Made by a program: the position numbers and the translations under genes. The notes beneath the pieces were generated by a model that ran no database searches, was not told the DNA's origin, and was given only the letters and a program-made list of their open reading frames with translations. From Pseudophaeomoniella oleicola (taxonomy: Eukaryota > Ascomycota > Eurotiomycetes > Phaeomoniellales > Phaeomoniellaceae), in contig QWDQ01000002.1 in the NCBI GenBank assembly GCA_003868215.1, forward strand, positions 806,001-870,000: a stretch of 64,000 nt of DNA, written 5' to 3'. The stretch's first letter is position 1, and each line of letters begins with the position of its first letter. This document shows, in pieces, positions 45,531 through 57,249 of the stretch.

Positions 45531-48500
45531 ACCCTGCTGCTAAAATAGTTGTCCTCTCTTAAGGATGCCCAGACAAGGTACAATACAGGAAGTCCTTTCA
45601 ACAGCTCTGCAATGAGTGACCAATGACGGTCTCGACCGTAAATCTTGGAGCTGCAGGAATCAAGTTATCACCGGATGGGAAATAAAGGAGATAGATTCCT
45701 GCTACATTCCTCTACATGTGATGACCCGTGTCCCAGCCGTGAACATCTCACCGGCATTGTTAATTACACATAGGGAACCACAGTTGTGTTAGACGTGTTG
45801 CAGATAAGACAACGCCATTCATTACCGATGTGATGAGTGAGGGATTTGGAGTCCAGTTGATTCGTGATCATCCCCCTATGCATCATCTCTCGTTTTCGGC
45901 CTTCCTCCCCCTCCCCACCATGCCTACTATGTACAACGGAGTACAACCAACAGTCATCGTCTAGGTAATACTATCTAATACATCATGATTACAGTAGGAC
46001 ACTCTTATGGGCAATCTCACTGCTACGTATGTATGTACCCGTGCTGCTCCATCCACGGCTTCAACGGCGCATACTGCACATAGTACAGACCCAGCGAAAA
46101 AGATAAGTCGAGAATGACTCGATCGGGTGACTGGCCCGGTTACCCAGTCAGTGAAGCTAACAAAGTTCTAACACGTTGCAAACGACAACACAGAGGCGAA
46201 GTTCTAGTCTGGGAACAATAGATAATGATCCAGAACTCTCCGAGCTGGACGAATAGCATCACTTGTGGATATGAGTCTCTTGCCTTTCGAGATACGGAAA
46301 GGTATCATGTTGAAATTGTCGCTCAGCAAGAGGCTGGGCTAGGTCTTAGGTCGGCTAGGCGGCCTAAGCAGCCTAAGCGCGTGTGGGCAATCCTTTTGGA
46401 ACCGGGATCATGCGTCGTCAAGGCTCGAGGGTAAGAAAATCCCTGACCGGCGAAGAGGAGTGGAAATGAATCGCTGGTGCGGTGAAGTCGGTCGGAATCA
46501 CTAGAGTCATCTCTAGGCTGGTCACACAATTTATCTACTGTGCTAAGTTGATAATTCCTTTTCCTCTACTCTTTCGTGTTCCGACGCCTCACACCGGTTT
46601 AAGAATGATTCTCTTTTCGGACGAATCAGAAATAGAAGGGTGGAAAGGAAAGTGGGACACGAGAGGGCAAAAGGTCGAGAGGTCATCATTATTCCATGTT
46701 CAGGTGAGCGAGCTGAGAGGGATCCATCGAGCCATCCTCAAGTCACTGTCAACTTAGTCAATTCGATTGTCTTCCGTTCCAAGTAGATCAGGACCGGAGT
46801 GGAAGTGTCATCGACAAGGATAACGCCGACCTTTTCCTTTCTCTTCTTTTCCTTAGTCGGAGCCTAGGGTTAGTTGGTCTATTATAGTTGTAGCCATGTA
46901 CTACACAGTACGTGCATCGTAAGTTGTTTGAGTTGGAAGGCAAAAGCAAGTCATGGGAAGGCAGAGGAATGACTATCCCGAATGAGGGATTCCAAAAATG
47001 CACAAGCTCCCAGCATCGCGAAGGCAAACACACGGGACAGGCGAAAGGCTTCCTTCCACCAAAGCATCTGACAAGGTGTGGCCGGCTGCAACAGCCCATC
47101 ATGTACAAATTGCATACCTCAGGGAGCCGTAATGCTGGACGGATATAAGATTCGGCAGTATAGCTACTACATGTGATGTTGGTTTCTGTGATTGTGGTTA
47201 TTTCTGGACCAACGCTGAGACGCGAATACAAGGCGTGTGACCCTGTCGCGATTGACGGTGGTCCGGCGGTAACGCTGTACAGCACAGCACTGTAGATTGA
47301 TGCATCAAATAGACGACGAGTCAGACGCTGAAAGTTGCAGGTCTGACTTGGCCATGGATGCCGACCTTTCGGTACAGTCTAGTATGCAAGATGGAGACGG
47401 GTTAGCCTCTTGCTGCGATCTGTGGCTAAGATGTATTCGCTCGTCGATATATGACGGATTCAGTGGGCAGTGAGCCCTGGTCTAAGTTAACTGACTTCAG
47501 ATACATAACCGAAGGAGAAGATCATGACGAACGTAATTTCCCGTGAGCCGTCTACATGTCTTGAGGCCCACGCTTGCAGACCTGCAGCTCAGCCGAATCC
47601 ATGTTGGCCTGCCTGACCCTCAATGTGTACTACGTAAGGTAGTAAGTCGCGCGCGCGCAGTTGGAATCCGTCGCTTTCCCCGATCAATAGGCAATCCAAT
47701 TATGATGAGTTATGCTCAACAACCCCCGGTCTTGAATGGCGCGTCGTTCTTTGTATCATGTCCAACCATTTGGTCCGCTACAGCATCTGACCCGCGCAGA
47801 CTTTCCCATTTACTGCGTAGTCCGCTTACAAGTGTAATCCATGGGTTTCTTCTTCCCTCCTACTGTGCACACTTACACTTTTAGTCAGGGCCCGAGGCTG
47901 AAATAGCGGGAACAGAACAAGCGGCGGCAGAAGGGAGCAGTGAGAAAATTCGAGCGAGGAAAAAGTGGAGTTGTGGAATGAAGACATTCTCCGTCTCCTA
48001 TCGACGCTGGCAATTGGTGGATGAAAGGGTCAACGGGATTGGGGGCCAGTGAGCCAGTTGGGAAACGAAGGGGATAAGTTAGATATGGTAACGTTAACGT
48101 CAGGGGATGATTGAGATTGATGATCCGGCGCTGCGAAGATGAGGCTTCCTCTTGTACTCCGTAGGCCAATCGTCAGCCTCTCTTCTGTACTAACGTACTG
48201 TTGAGAAAATGAGACCTTGACTGTGATGGAAATATTGATTACATCTCTCTTATGGCACGTGACGGTGTCCTCAAATGTCCTAATTCTTCCTGAGATTTTC
48301 TCGTCAGAATTGATGAAAAATGAAGTAAAGGCATCTGAGATCGTCATAGAAATGGCCCAAGTTCGTCAGTCAGATGCAGGACCTGTACAGACAAGCGGGA
48401 TCCGTCGAGCCGTATTGTCAGGATCAACATCACTGCACTGAAGACATTCGACATCGCCCGTCTCCTTCGTCAACACCAAACATTCATTATTACCTACCTA

Positions 48501-51476
48501 CATACTACGTCGTACACCACGCATGGGTGATAGATTAGTGATGCTGAACACAAGGTGATGGTTCAATCAAGAAAAGTCCACATTGATCATGGTTGAACAA
48601 ATAAGTTAGGCATGCACCTCTGTTATTGTACTTACTGATAGCCACAAAGTCCTTATGGCAAAGGAAAGACAGATGGAAAAAAAAGAATATTTGTGGCACA
48701 TTGCCTCGCCGCGCATGAAAGAGTTGGGACCATGTCATTAATGGTACTTCCGGATAGACACGTAGTGAATAATTATACCATACCACTCTACTCCATTAAT
48801 ATGACCCCATGAAGGAAGGGACTGGTACGTAGGCAATGCATGATAAGTTTGCAACAACAATGCAAGAGACTTACCAGGATATAATATGCCCCAACTGAGG
48901 CATCTGCTCTGCAGGTCAGGCAATCATGTCTTGCTGAGCGTTGTATATCTGTAGACGAGTTTGATTGCAACACCAGGTCCATTAGGGAGTCTGACCTCAC
49001 AATGGCTCTGGTTCCGGTGGATAGATCAACAGAGTGACATTTTCTGGCTAGCCGTGTGGGCGTCAACGTGATGCATGACTGTACTATGTACTCTAATGGC
49101 CCGTTGTCGCGTCAGGAATGTATACTGTCCATTTGTACAACGTAATGGAACAAGTCGAGATGGGTCTGGTAGGTTACCTTGCCCCTGTCTGTCACTCCGA
49201 GTTTGACGCAGACTTCAACCCAGCTAGCGCCTTCTGAACCAAGATTGATACCGTAGGATAGGTTGGAACGATCAAGTCTCCGTCAGGCCTTCAGCTTACT
49301 GCGACATTGTATCATCATGACACGACGCAATTAGCTAGACGAGACCGCAGTATAGTATCAATATAATGCAAGAAGGATCCATGTTCAAGGGCACGCGAGT
49401 GTGTGAGAGATATGGCTTGAGAGAAGTCAGGAAGAGGAGGTCTCCTTGGCCAATGAGGATCGTAAGCCTGTTGCTGAGCCCGAGTTCCTTTGAAGTGCGA
49501 AAACAGTCACCCATGATAGCTTAGAGTTACAGGGAGAGAGAGACAAGGTCACGAGTCTGTAAGGGGACTGACTGCGTTCGCAAATCCCTCAGAAATGCGG
49601 GAATTTTGGCAGCCTCAAGGCATTGTGTGACCACCTTGAATCAAGGCAAGACAACCGAGCCAGTGGTCAGAATTTCATTGGCAGTCATAGCAAAGTCAGT
49701 ACGCAGACCAATGTCCAGGCGAAAACATCCATGCCTTGGAGACGAAAACAGGACGTTGAGGTGGATGTCCAACATCTCCATTTTGGCGTATTACTGCCCA
49801 CAGACACAGGACCGCACAACCTAAGCCAAGTTGATCCAGAAGTACAAGGTTACTGCAACGCCGGTCAATCAACGTGGACCGTGTCATAATCTCAGAATTA
49901 ATAGACTGGGGGCTGCACCTTTGTCTCAGGCCGCGGCGAATATAAGCTGATCATGGCCATTACCACAGGCGGCACGGCGGGTTGGGTTACTTTGTACGTA
50001 GTACAGTATACCTCGAGACCTAGGCAAAGAGTGGCGGAGTCAGAGCAAAAGAGAAATGGCGATCAGGCTCACAAGACAGGACGGCGTGCCCGGCTTGTCC
50101 ACAAATGATTTAATGGCGAATCCATCTACAATCAGCCGTTGACGGAAGTTGTTGGTAACTTTAGCCCTTGTATGTCTGAGGGTTACCTCGAAACCCACCG
50201 GCTGCCGGATAACTGCACGAAGAACGAAAACGTACTGTGCCGTTATTGTAGATGCTGCTCGGCTGATGTTGATGTTGATCCCATAAGGAAAGCTCTCAAG
50301 CCCAGAGTCTTCAGTCTTACCGCCTCGATCATCCGCCAAAGGTGCTGTTTCTTTGCCATCGGAGGTGGAAGCACTGTGATGCAGACATAGCATAAACATT
50401 CGTCTTCATGTTGTATACCCACTGTCCCGTTTGATTGCTATGCTTCCGTCACTGCAGGAATCTTCCGAAACCCTTCTGTTCTCCTTGTAGTGTTGGTGGC
50501 GGTAACGTCCTTGGAACTCGCATATTGTATGATCCAAAGCCCGCCACTCTGCTTGGTTTTGAGGACTTCATGTACTGTAAAGTGATCTTCCGGCCTTGGA
50601 GGGCTGACACCGCAGCATTGAAAGCACAAGCAGGATCTAACCCCCTACACAACAATGAAACCCTCATTGGATCGTCTCCAATCACAGATCCGTGGTCGGT
50701 CGCTAAAAGAGCACACCGGCATTCCACAGCAAATTGGACGAATGAGGATCAAAGCTTTAGGCGAACCAAGGCATCGCTGACGAGTGCATTGCAAGCATCT
50801 CGAATTTCATATCGGAGAGTACGGCCACCCCCTACACCAGGAATGCTTCATTTGCCTAATCTCGTTTGCTTACGTACCATACGCATGCTGCTAGGCGCTT
50901 CCTTCGGATCGGGAACTTCCCTCTGTTGTTCTCACATGAGATCCCCCTACTCCTTGACGCTGCTGCGTGAATGGATGAAAAGGTGTGAGTGAAAGATCAA
51001 TCAACGGTCATCTCTGCCTTCCTCTCTATCACACACATTCCACTGGATCTGCAGAAGCTGCACTTTAGGTGCAGCCTAGATGTCTGCAGCTGCTGTCAAT
51101 TGCCTTCGTTCTCGTTTGGTTGGTGGTTTGCAAGAACATTGTACGCGAGGAGGGAGAAATTTCTCTGTGAGTCTGAGGGGCAGGGATCTACGATTGGGAA
51201 GTGCCGTTTGAGCTCTTGGAGCAGAGAGCAATTGGCATCGTGCCATCAAGGACAGACACATGATCTATTATGATCCGGCTGACTACCTATATACTACGAC
51301 CGCTGATCAGATCATTCGGTAGACCATAAGATGTAGTTTAATATACATATGTAAAAAGCATCCTCCTGGAGGCGGCTCTATATGATAGGATGGTGCAGAG
51401 CCAAAACCGGCTCGATGTACAAGTATCGCCTGTGAAAAGAAAACCTCGCCATTCAAGCATAGGCGTAGAGGTTCAC

Positions 51477-52841
51477 TCATCGTTTCCAGAACATCACAGC
51501 GTCCGCAACTCTAGTTCCCAATGATTTTGGTGGCGGTTCAACCGTGACTGCTGAGTCAACATGGGCGTCGACGTCCCCAGCTTTGCTGTGACGAGTACGC
51601 GTTTCTGTAGAGGGTTTATCATCTAGAAACGGTTGCTTGATCTTTGGTGTCCTGGATCCTTGTAGGAGTTCCTCGCTCAGTTCGTACCCTACTACGTGTA
51701 CGCTTGAGCCAACTCTCCGCTTAACGAACAGTTTTTGACCCCCGTCGAGATTTTCCTCAAAAGTTGCTTTGAAGATTGCTTTCGGGTTGAGGAGCCAATG
51801 TCGAACTGCTGATGGCCACTTTTGCGCCTCAACATAACGGGAGTCGCCAGGTTCCACCCAGAGAATCCTGGGACTAGCTTGCCCTGACCCGGCTGCTGCT
51901 TGTAGAGAGGACTCTGCAACTTGCCCAACTTCTAAACCACCATTTCCCTTGAATATGCCGCCAAGCTCGGCTGCAATCCGAACCCTCGTTTCCTCAGAGA
52001 ACGGAACTTCCGGATTCTGGACATATTGCACGGCCTTTTGGTACTGGCGCTTAAGCTGATCTAATGCCGCCGTCCGCCTCTGCATCGCTCTTAGAACCCG
52101 CTTTGGAACTCTCGGTCCCTTTCCCTGAAGGAGTGGTTTGGATTTGCTCGGATTGATTCGGTCCTGCAATTCTAGCACCAACGCAACGTCGGCAACGCTC
52201 GAGGCTTTCTGGTCCATGAGCACTTTTGCTCGTTGTCTTTTTGGCATTATGTGGCCTTCTGGGAGCTTCTTTGCGTCCAAATTCGGGTCGTACTTAGCAA
52301 ATGGATTGAATTTGTTGAACGACTCCTCTGAATTTGTAATCATTGAATCTGGTGGTGCTAGCTGTCGCAGCGCTGAGAGTTCTCGCAGTTGCTTATATGC
52401 CACAAGCCCATGTTTTGGCGTTGGAAACTCAACACAGAAAAAAGGAGTCCAGAGGTCTTTTCGGATGGATGCTGGAACCGTCTTCTTCCCGTGATAAAGG
52501 AGTTGGGGAAGTATCTTTTCATCCTGTTTTGCCTATCAGTATACGCAGAAGAACAAGGTATTCCCTATGCACAAAAGGCGTACCTCGAGAAATCTCGTCA
52601 GAGAGTAGACTACTTGATTCGTTCGGATGTGATTGTATGCGTATATTTTCTGGCCCAGAAATGGCCTCCGTAGAATCCTCTCTGCCCTGCGCTCATCGAT
52701 CTGTCTTTGATGGTTGGCTGCCTTCGAGGCTTTGTCCCTGAGTTTGCCTTGCACCCAGACTTTACCACTGGGTATTGAACCCGGCCTAATGGCTTTGGTC
52801 AAGGGATGTGGTGTTCCCTTTGGAATCGGAGGCGGGCCCAT
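51477..52841 (-). CDS. mhr1: Mitochondrial large-subunit protein mL67 / Mhr1-type recombination protein
   Basis: Exons 52841..52584 and 52523..51477 (intron 52583..52524, phase 0) give 434 residues. The family core is clear: GQKIYAYNHIRTNQVVYSLTRFLE, then LPQLLYHGKKTVPASIRKDLW across the junction, then KQLRELSALRQLAPP. The rest is basic and helical (MPKRQRAKVLMDQKASSVAD) with a C-terminal region PSAVRHWLLNPKAIFKATF. Mhr1 in yeast is both mitoribosomal protein mL67 and a homologous-pairing factor for mtDNA. The first in-frame ATG was used; the open frame runs 30 codons further upstream without an ATG, so a small 5' exon is possible. Confidence 0.88.
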
Positions 52842-53855
52842 GACGTCCAGACTATACCGAAGATTTGGATAGTAGCTGGAGTTGCTCAGCAGTACCTCGC
52901 ACGCATGTCGTCGCCGAATTGTTGATTTCACCTACCAGACTCTGATACTAGGAAGAACAAATCTTGAACTTCAATGCTGGCTCCGGCGCTAGTTGCGGAG
53001 AACCAGCGCGCGCTAGATCAGGCATAGTGTCACGTCGCTTGGCATACAACGTACCTCATCATAGTCCACTGGCTCTCATCGAACTCTTTAATCCGCAAAT
53101 CCTTTGGTTTTCTCGCGATCCAGCAACTGAGTTTCAATGGCTCTTACCTTCTGCTCGATGGTGAGCGTCTTGCACATCTATTGAAACCTAGGGATATAGA
53201 CTGCGGAACCACCACCATGATGATCCCCTTAGCAGCTCCACCGACTTTCCAAATTCGTTTAGGAGACTCACGATCTCTTTAATTCACATTGGTCTGTAAA
53301 CTCCTGAATATTGAAGGATCACTATTATTTGTGATGCTTGCCTCGCGCCTTTGCATACCCCGCTTCAGAGGAGAGGAGAGAGCAGACTCGGAGTGCAACT
53401 CCAGGAATTAAGAGAAAAGCTATTTCTAATGCTGTCAATGGAGAATGAGAGGTTCTTGAGGGTTATCGGCCGGAGACCAAGTACCATTCAACAGACTCAG
53501 AAGTGTCATGGCAATGTGCAGTAGTCGCTTCTTCCCTCCCTCAACGAGCAAACGCTACGGGGTGGATCCCGCTATAGGGAACCAGCTACCTCATTGCAAA
53601 GCCGTATACTAAACTTGCATCTAGTTCTTCTGGCTCTTGTCTGAGCTGGTCGGTGACGGTAGCACGATCAACGATAGATGTATCAAAATCCCTAGTCTGA
53701 CGACTGCGAAGACAACCTTGGACTAGTAAGAAGCACTCACTGCATAATGACTCGCAGTGGGAGTCGATAGAATGGTCTTGTCAGCTATATTAGGCTCTCG
53801 CGAATCAGTCTGATTAAGAGCTCGGGATGCATGATGTTGTCAGGGAGCGTAAGGA
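52842..53855. other. Intergenic region
   Basis: No convincing gene; upstream part holds the mL67/Mhr1 promoter. The N-terminal cofactor-binding half expected for the following dehydrogenase fragment is not found here. Confidence 0.4.
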
Positions 53856-54336
53856 TTGGGATTTGTCATCCTCAAAGCTCTGATCTACCCGAAAGAAGAA
53901 ATGAATTTCACTGATACGTCCCTCGCGAATGCCAGCAGCATGACTCGCTATGGCCAGTCCAAGCTGGCTAACGTGCATCACCTTGAGACGCTCAACAAGC
54001 TCCACGGGGCTGGTTCATCAAGCTCCAAAGCTGGATATGGGAAGGTCTGGATCGCGGCGGTGCACCCTGGCTTGATGCCTAGTCACTTGCGAGTGCGAGC
54101 CCAGCTACCGGGTCTAGTCAAGATAATCATTGCCCCCATATAGAGCGATAGGGAGAGCAATAGATGCAGATCGAGGCTCCTGGACAAGTGGATTCTGTGC
54201 GGCGAGCCCGGAGACGAGGGCAAAGCAGAGTGGTCCCTCTTTTCAGCAGGGTTTCAGAGCAGCGAAGGATCCAAATCTCGCTGTGGAATTAGAAGAATGG
54301 ACGACGGAGCAAATGACGAAGCAAGGTTGGGTTTGA
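53856..54336 (+). pseudogene. Short-chain dehydrogenase/reductase fragment (C-terminal half)
   Basis: The translation carries the C-terminal half of a short-chain dehydrogenase. MNFTDTSLANASSMTRYGQS contains the catalytic Y-X3-K (YGQSK), followed by VWIAAVHPGL (strand 6 and the PG turn). In another frame come RAIGRAIDADRGSWTSGFCA and KDPNLAVELEEWTTEQMTKQ, ending GWV, a typical C-terminus of fungal members. The change of frame falls near 54130 with no intron signals, and no glycine-rich NAD(P) loop or NAG motif lies upstream. It is therefore a truncated, frame-shifted remnant, most likely of a NADPH-dependent oxidoreductase gene related to retinol-dehydrogenase-like fungal proteins. Confidence 0.72.
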
Positions 54337-54883
54337 CGAACCAGGCCAGCAAAAAGGTCGCAAGGTGGGAGATCCGGGGGGGTATAAGCTGCTGTATTAG
54401 ATGATCACGCAAGTTATTAGCCTCATGGAGGTTTATACCACTTCGAAGAAGAGAGAGTGTATACCATAATCAGTAGTAAGTTAGCGGTTGTTCATCGGAA
54501 CAAAGTGCAGCCACCAGAATGCGGATCATGATTGTGGAGAGCTTCGAACGGCTTGGCAAAGCGCAGTTCATACTACGTAAACTTCTATGTATTGTAGCTA
54601 AGGTCACCGATCGATACTAAGGTATGTTCGCAGTGATACTCAGTAGCAATAATCCCTGATCTGGGTCGCGCATCTCTCTCGCTCGCAATTGGATTAGAGT
54701 CACGCCAAGTGTCTCCTCCGGTATCTGACTTCTAGTCTATTCTTCGACCATCATGCAACATACGTTACCTACCAACGCGAAGGCATGATCAAGGAACCAT
54801 TCCAGCCGTTGGAGCTCTGCGCATGCTGCCCGTTCATGTTTGGAAAATGTTTTCGGTTGAGGAGCTCTATCCAATAGACTTAA
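54337..54883. other. Intergenic region upstream of Vps38-like gene
   Basis: No gene is seen; promoter of the gene at 54884 is expected here. A TACTACGTA element occurs at about 54573. Confidence 0.4.
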
Positions 54884-56856
54884 ATGGCAACATCACCTGA
54901 GGACGGCGCGTTTGCTTTAGATGCAAATGGTCACCGTGAACGGCAATCTTTGCTCCCGTGGGTACGTCTTACAATTCACCTAGGTGGGATTATCCTGTGA
55001 CTGACTGAAAATTGCAGAATCGTCGTGTGCGACACCTTCATGGTGTCTCCGTTCGAAATCTGGACATCAATCCTCCGGGACGAGTCCGGGGTAAAACCAT
55101 AACAGACGACCAAGTTCCCTTTACTCTAAGATCCCCTACGAAATCCTTGGCGAAAAGCGAAACCAGAGCCCTCCAACATTCTCAATCCTTTTCAAGTCTC
55201 AAATTTCCCGGAGGAGAACATCTTCAACATTTAGACAAATCCTCAACAAGCTATGGAGAATTGGCGTCACCCGGGGAGCGACCGCGACTGGGCAAGTCTC
55301 GGCGTCGGAGCACTCTGCAGTGGTCAGGATCTAGCCCTGGCATCCGACAGAAGAAGTTAGAAGATGCTACAGTGGGTAGAATGGTGGATAGCTGGTTTTC
55401 TCTGCATGTTCATGACGGCACAGACCCAGTCTATATCAGTGAAGAAATACACAAAGCCATGAATCCTAGTTTCAGGGCTTTCGACCTTCACGCATCAGGT
55501 CCGGAAATCACTCGTGCAGATAACATGACGCTCAAGCTATGGGTAAGGCCTGTCGAGGCCGAATCCTACACGCTACTGGTGGAACTCAGATCTAACCTGC
55601 GGTCTCTCCAGTACATCGGTAAGGCACTGGACAATTTCCATCACCCACTGCCGACCAATTGCGTTCTGTTTCACATGCAAGATGGCATATATACTAGCTT
55701 TACAGACATGCCGGCTGTCGAATTTCCCATCGGCTTCTTGAGAGCGAGACATGATAAGAGTACAAAACTCGGAGAGCAATCGACGTCTTCCTTCGATGCA
55801 CTCATGCGCCTGGCCAACTTGGATGATTGCGTGCAAGATGCCCTTGCGGTAAGGGAAACGATTGAGGCGCAATTCAATGCCATCATCGACGAACAACATA
55901 CTAGACTAAGCTCAGTCAGAAAAGTGGCGCAAGCTGAAGATGCAGCTGATCATATATGGCGCACGTGTGTCACTCAACAGCGGCAGATAAGGGGCGATAA
56001 GAAAAGAAAAGACGAAATAAAAGCTGGTCTCAAGTCTCGCAGAGCTGCCATGCAAGCAGCTCGGGAGGAACAGGACAAGACCTCGTACAATCTCCGGGAG
56101 GTTGGCGCTATTCTCCACGCAGCAGAATCCAACATAGCAAAGTTGGTGGATGTTTCAGCCGGGCAAGTGCGGCGAATATGTGAAGATTTGCAGAGAATCT
56201 ATCCTATAGAGGCGGTTCCAGACAAGCCGTTGCAGTTCACGATACGGGGTCTCCCTCTGCCCAATTCCAAGTTCGACGACATCGAGGACAAGGACTCATT
56301 AGCCGCCGCTCTGGGGTTTACAACACACCTTGTGACCTTACTCTCGCACCATCTCTCTGTTCCGCTACCATATCCCGTGCAGCATCTTGCGTCGACTTCG
56401 CTGATCGAGGACCCTATCTCTGTCGCACTTAATCAGAGGATATACCCGCTGTATCCGACCAGCGTGACTTACCGCTTTGAATATGGTGTGTTTCTCTTGA
56501 ACAAAAACATTGAATTTCTCATGGAGCGTCACAATTTACGTATGCTTGACATCCGGCATACTTTGCCCAATATTAAATACCTTTTGTACGTACTCACGGC
56601 TGGGACCGGCGAGATTCCAGCAAGGAAGGCTGGTGGCGTGAAGGGATTGATCACTGGAAGAATGAGTCCTACCCTGTCACGCCAGTCAAGTGAAGATAGT
56701 CTGGCAGACAATACTGGCAGCTGGCCAAGAGGATCTACCAATCTCCTGTTAAACAAACACTGGGAGAAGGAGGGGAACAATATCCTCCGACCTATGCTTA
56801 TAGGTGCGAAACCGGACTTGACATTCCGAACCAGGGCGCTTAGGTCAGAATCTTGA
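54884..56856 (+). CDS. vps38: Vps38/UVRAG-like subunit of the class III PI3-kinase complex
   Basis: Exons 54884..54961 and 55018..56856 (intron 54962..55017 with GTACGT, CTGAC and GCAG) give 638 residues. RRVRHLHGVSVRNLDINPP near the N-terminus is a block seen in fungal UVRAG-like proteins. A region at about 140-270 (WFSLHVHDGTDPVYISEEIH, TLKLWVRPVEAESYTLLVEL) looks like a C2-type beta-sandwich. A coiled coil follows at about 285-390, rich in Gln, Arg and Glu. The C-terminal domain holds IRGLPLPNSKFDD, AAALGFTTHLVTLLSHHLSV and FEYGVFLLNKNIEFLMERHN, the Atg14/UVRAG membrane-binding BARA-like region. The complex makes PI3P for endosomal sorting. Confidence is good for the family, moderate for Vps38 over Atg14. 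Confidence 0.85.
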
Positions 56857-57249
56857 ACGCATGCACGTGGCTCCAATGTACAAAAGCAAACGCGATCGAG
56901 GGTTCATATAGGCAATCATAGAATATTTACAATGATTTGAGATGACTCAATGGCTCCTCTATAAAAGGTCTTTCCCAGTACTTACAGAAATTCCAGACCC
57001 CGCAGACATTATGAGGGAGCATTATATGCCTTTGCAGTGACAAGTGGCCTATCTGATATGTATTCGACCAGAAAAGGCGGGGGTGAGAATGGATACCAAT
57101 TGTTACCCAGTATCTTCCCTGACTGCGCTCCAATGCTTGACCGAAATGCATATCGAAGCCTCGATCCTCATGATCAAAGTGGTTATGGAAAGGGTGGGCA
57201 AGGGGTCCTTGACGCTTCCCAGTGATCACTGACAATCAATACAGAGGCA
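56857..57249. other. Intergenic region upstream of Zn2Cys6 gene
   Basis: About 390 nt; no gene. It serves as the 3' end of the Vps38-like gene and promoter of the transcription factor gene. Confidence 0.4.

Larger units (their letters stand above)
43503..51476. other. About 8 kb without a convincing gene
   Basis: Open frames of up to 185 codons occur (for example 46788-47285 and 50435-50992), but none shows domains, splice partners or coding-like composition. The start is probably the cyclin promoter and leader: polypurine/polypyrimidine tracts near 43900-44030 and 44220-44400. Between 44580 and 45530, TACGTA-type motifs are dense. I see no transposase, reverse transcriptase or long terminal repeat. 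The base composition does not show an obvious AT-rich, repeat-induced-mutation pattern. Confidence 0.45.

Noticed and set aside
46788-47285. 165-codon minus-strand open frame
   Set aside because: No domain, no splice partners, Cys/Arg/Ser-rich random-looking composition; probably chance in a gene-poor region.
50435-50992. 185-codon + strand open frame
   Set aside because: Long but without recognisable motifs; overlapping frames on both strands are also open, which suggests local composition and not coding.
43740-51400. Search for transposon or retroelement remnants in the gene-poor region
   Set aside because: No reverse transcriptase, integrase or transposase motifs in six frames and no long terminal direct or inverted repeats were seen by eye.
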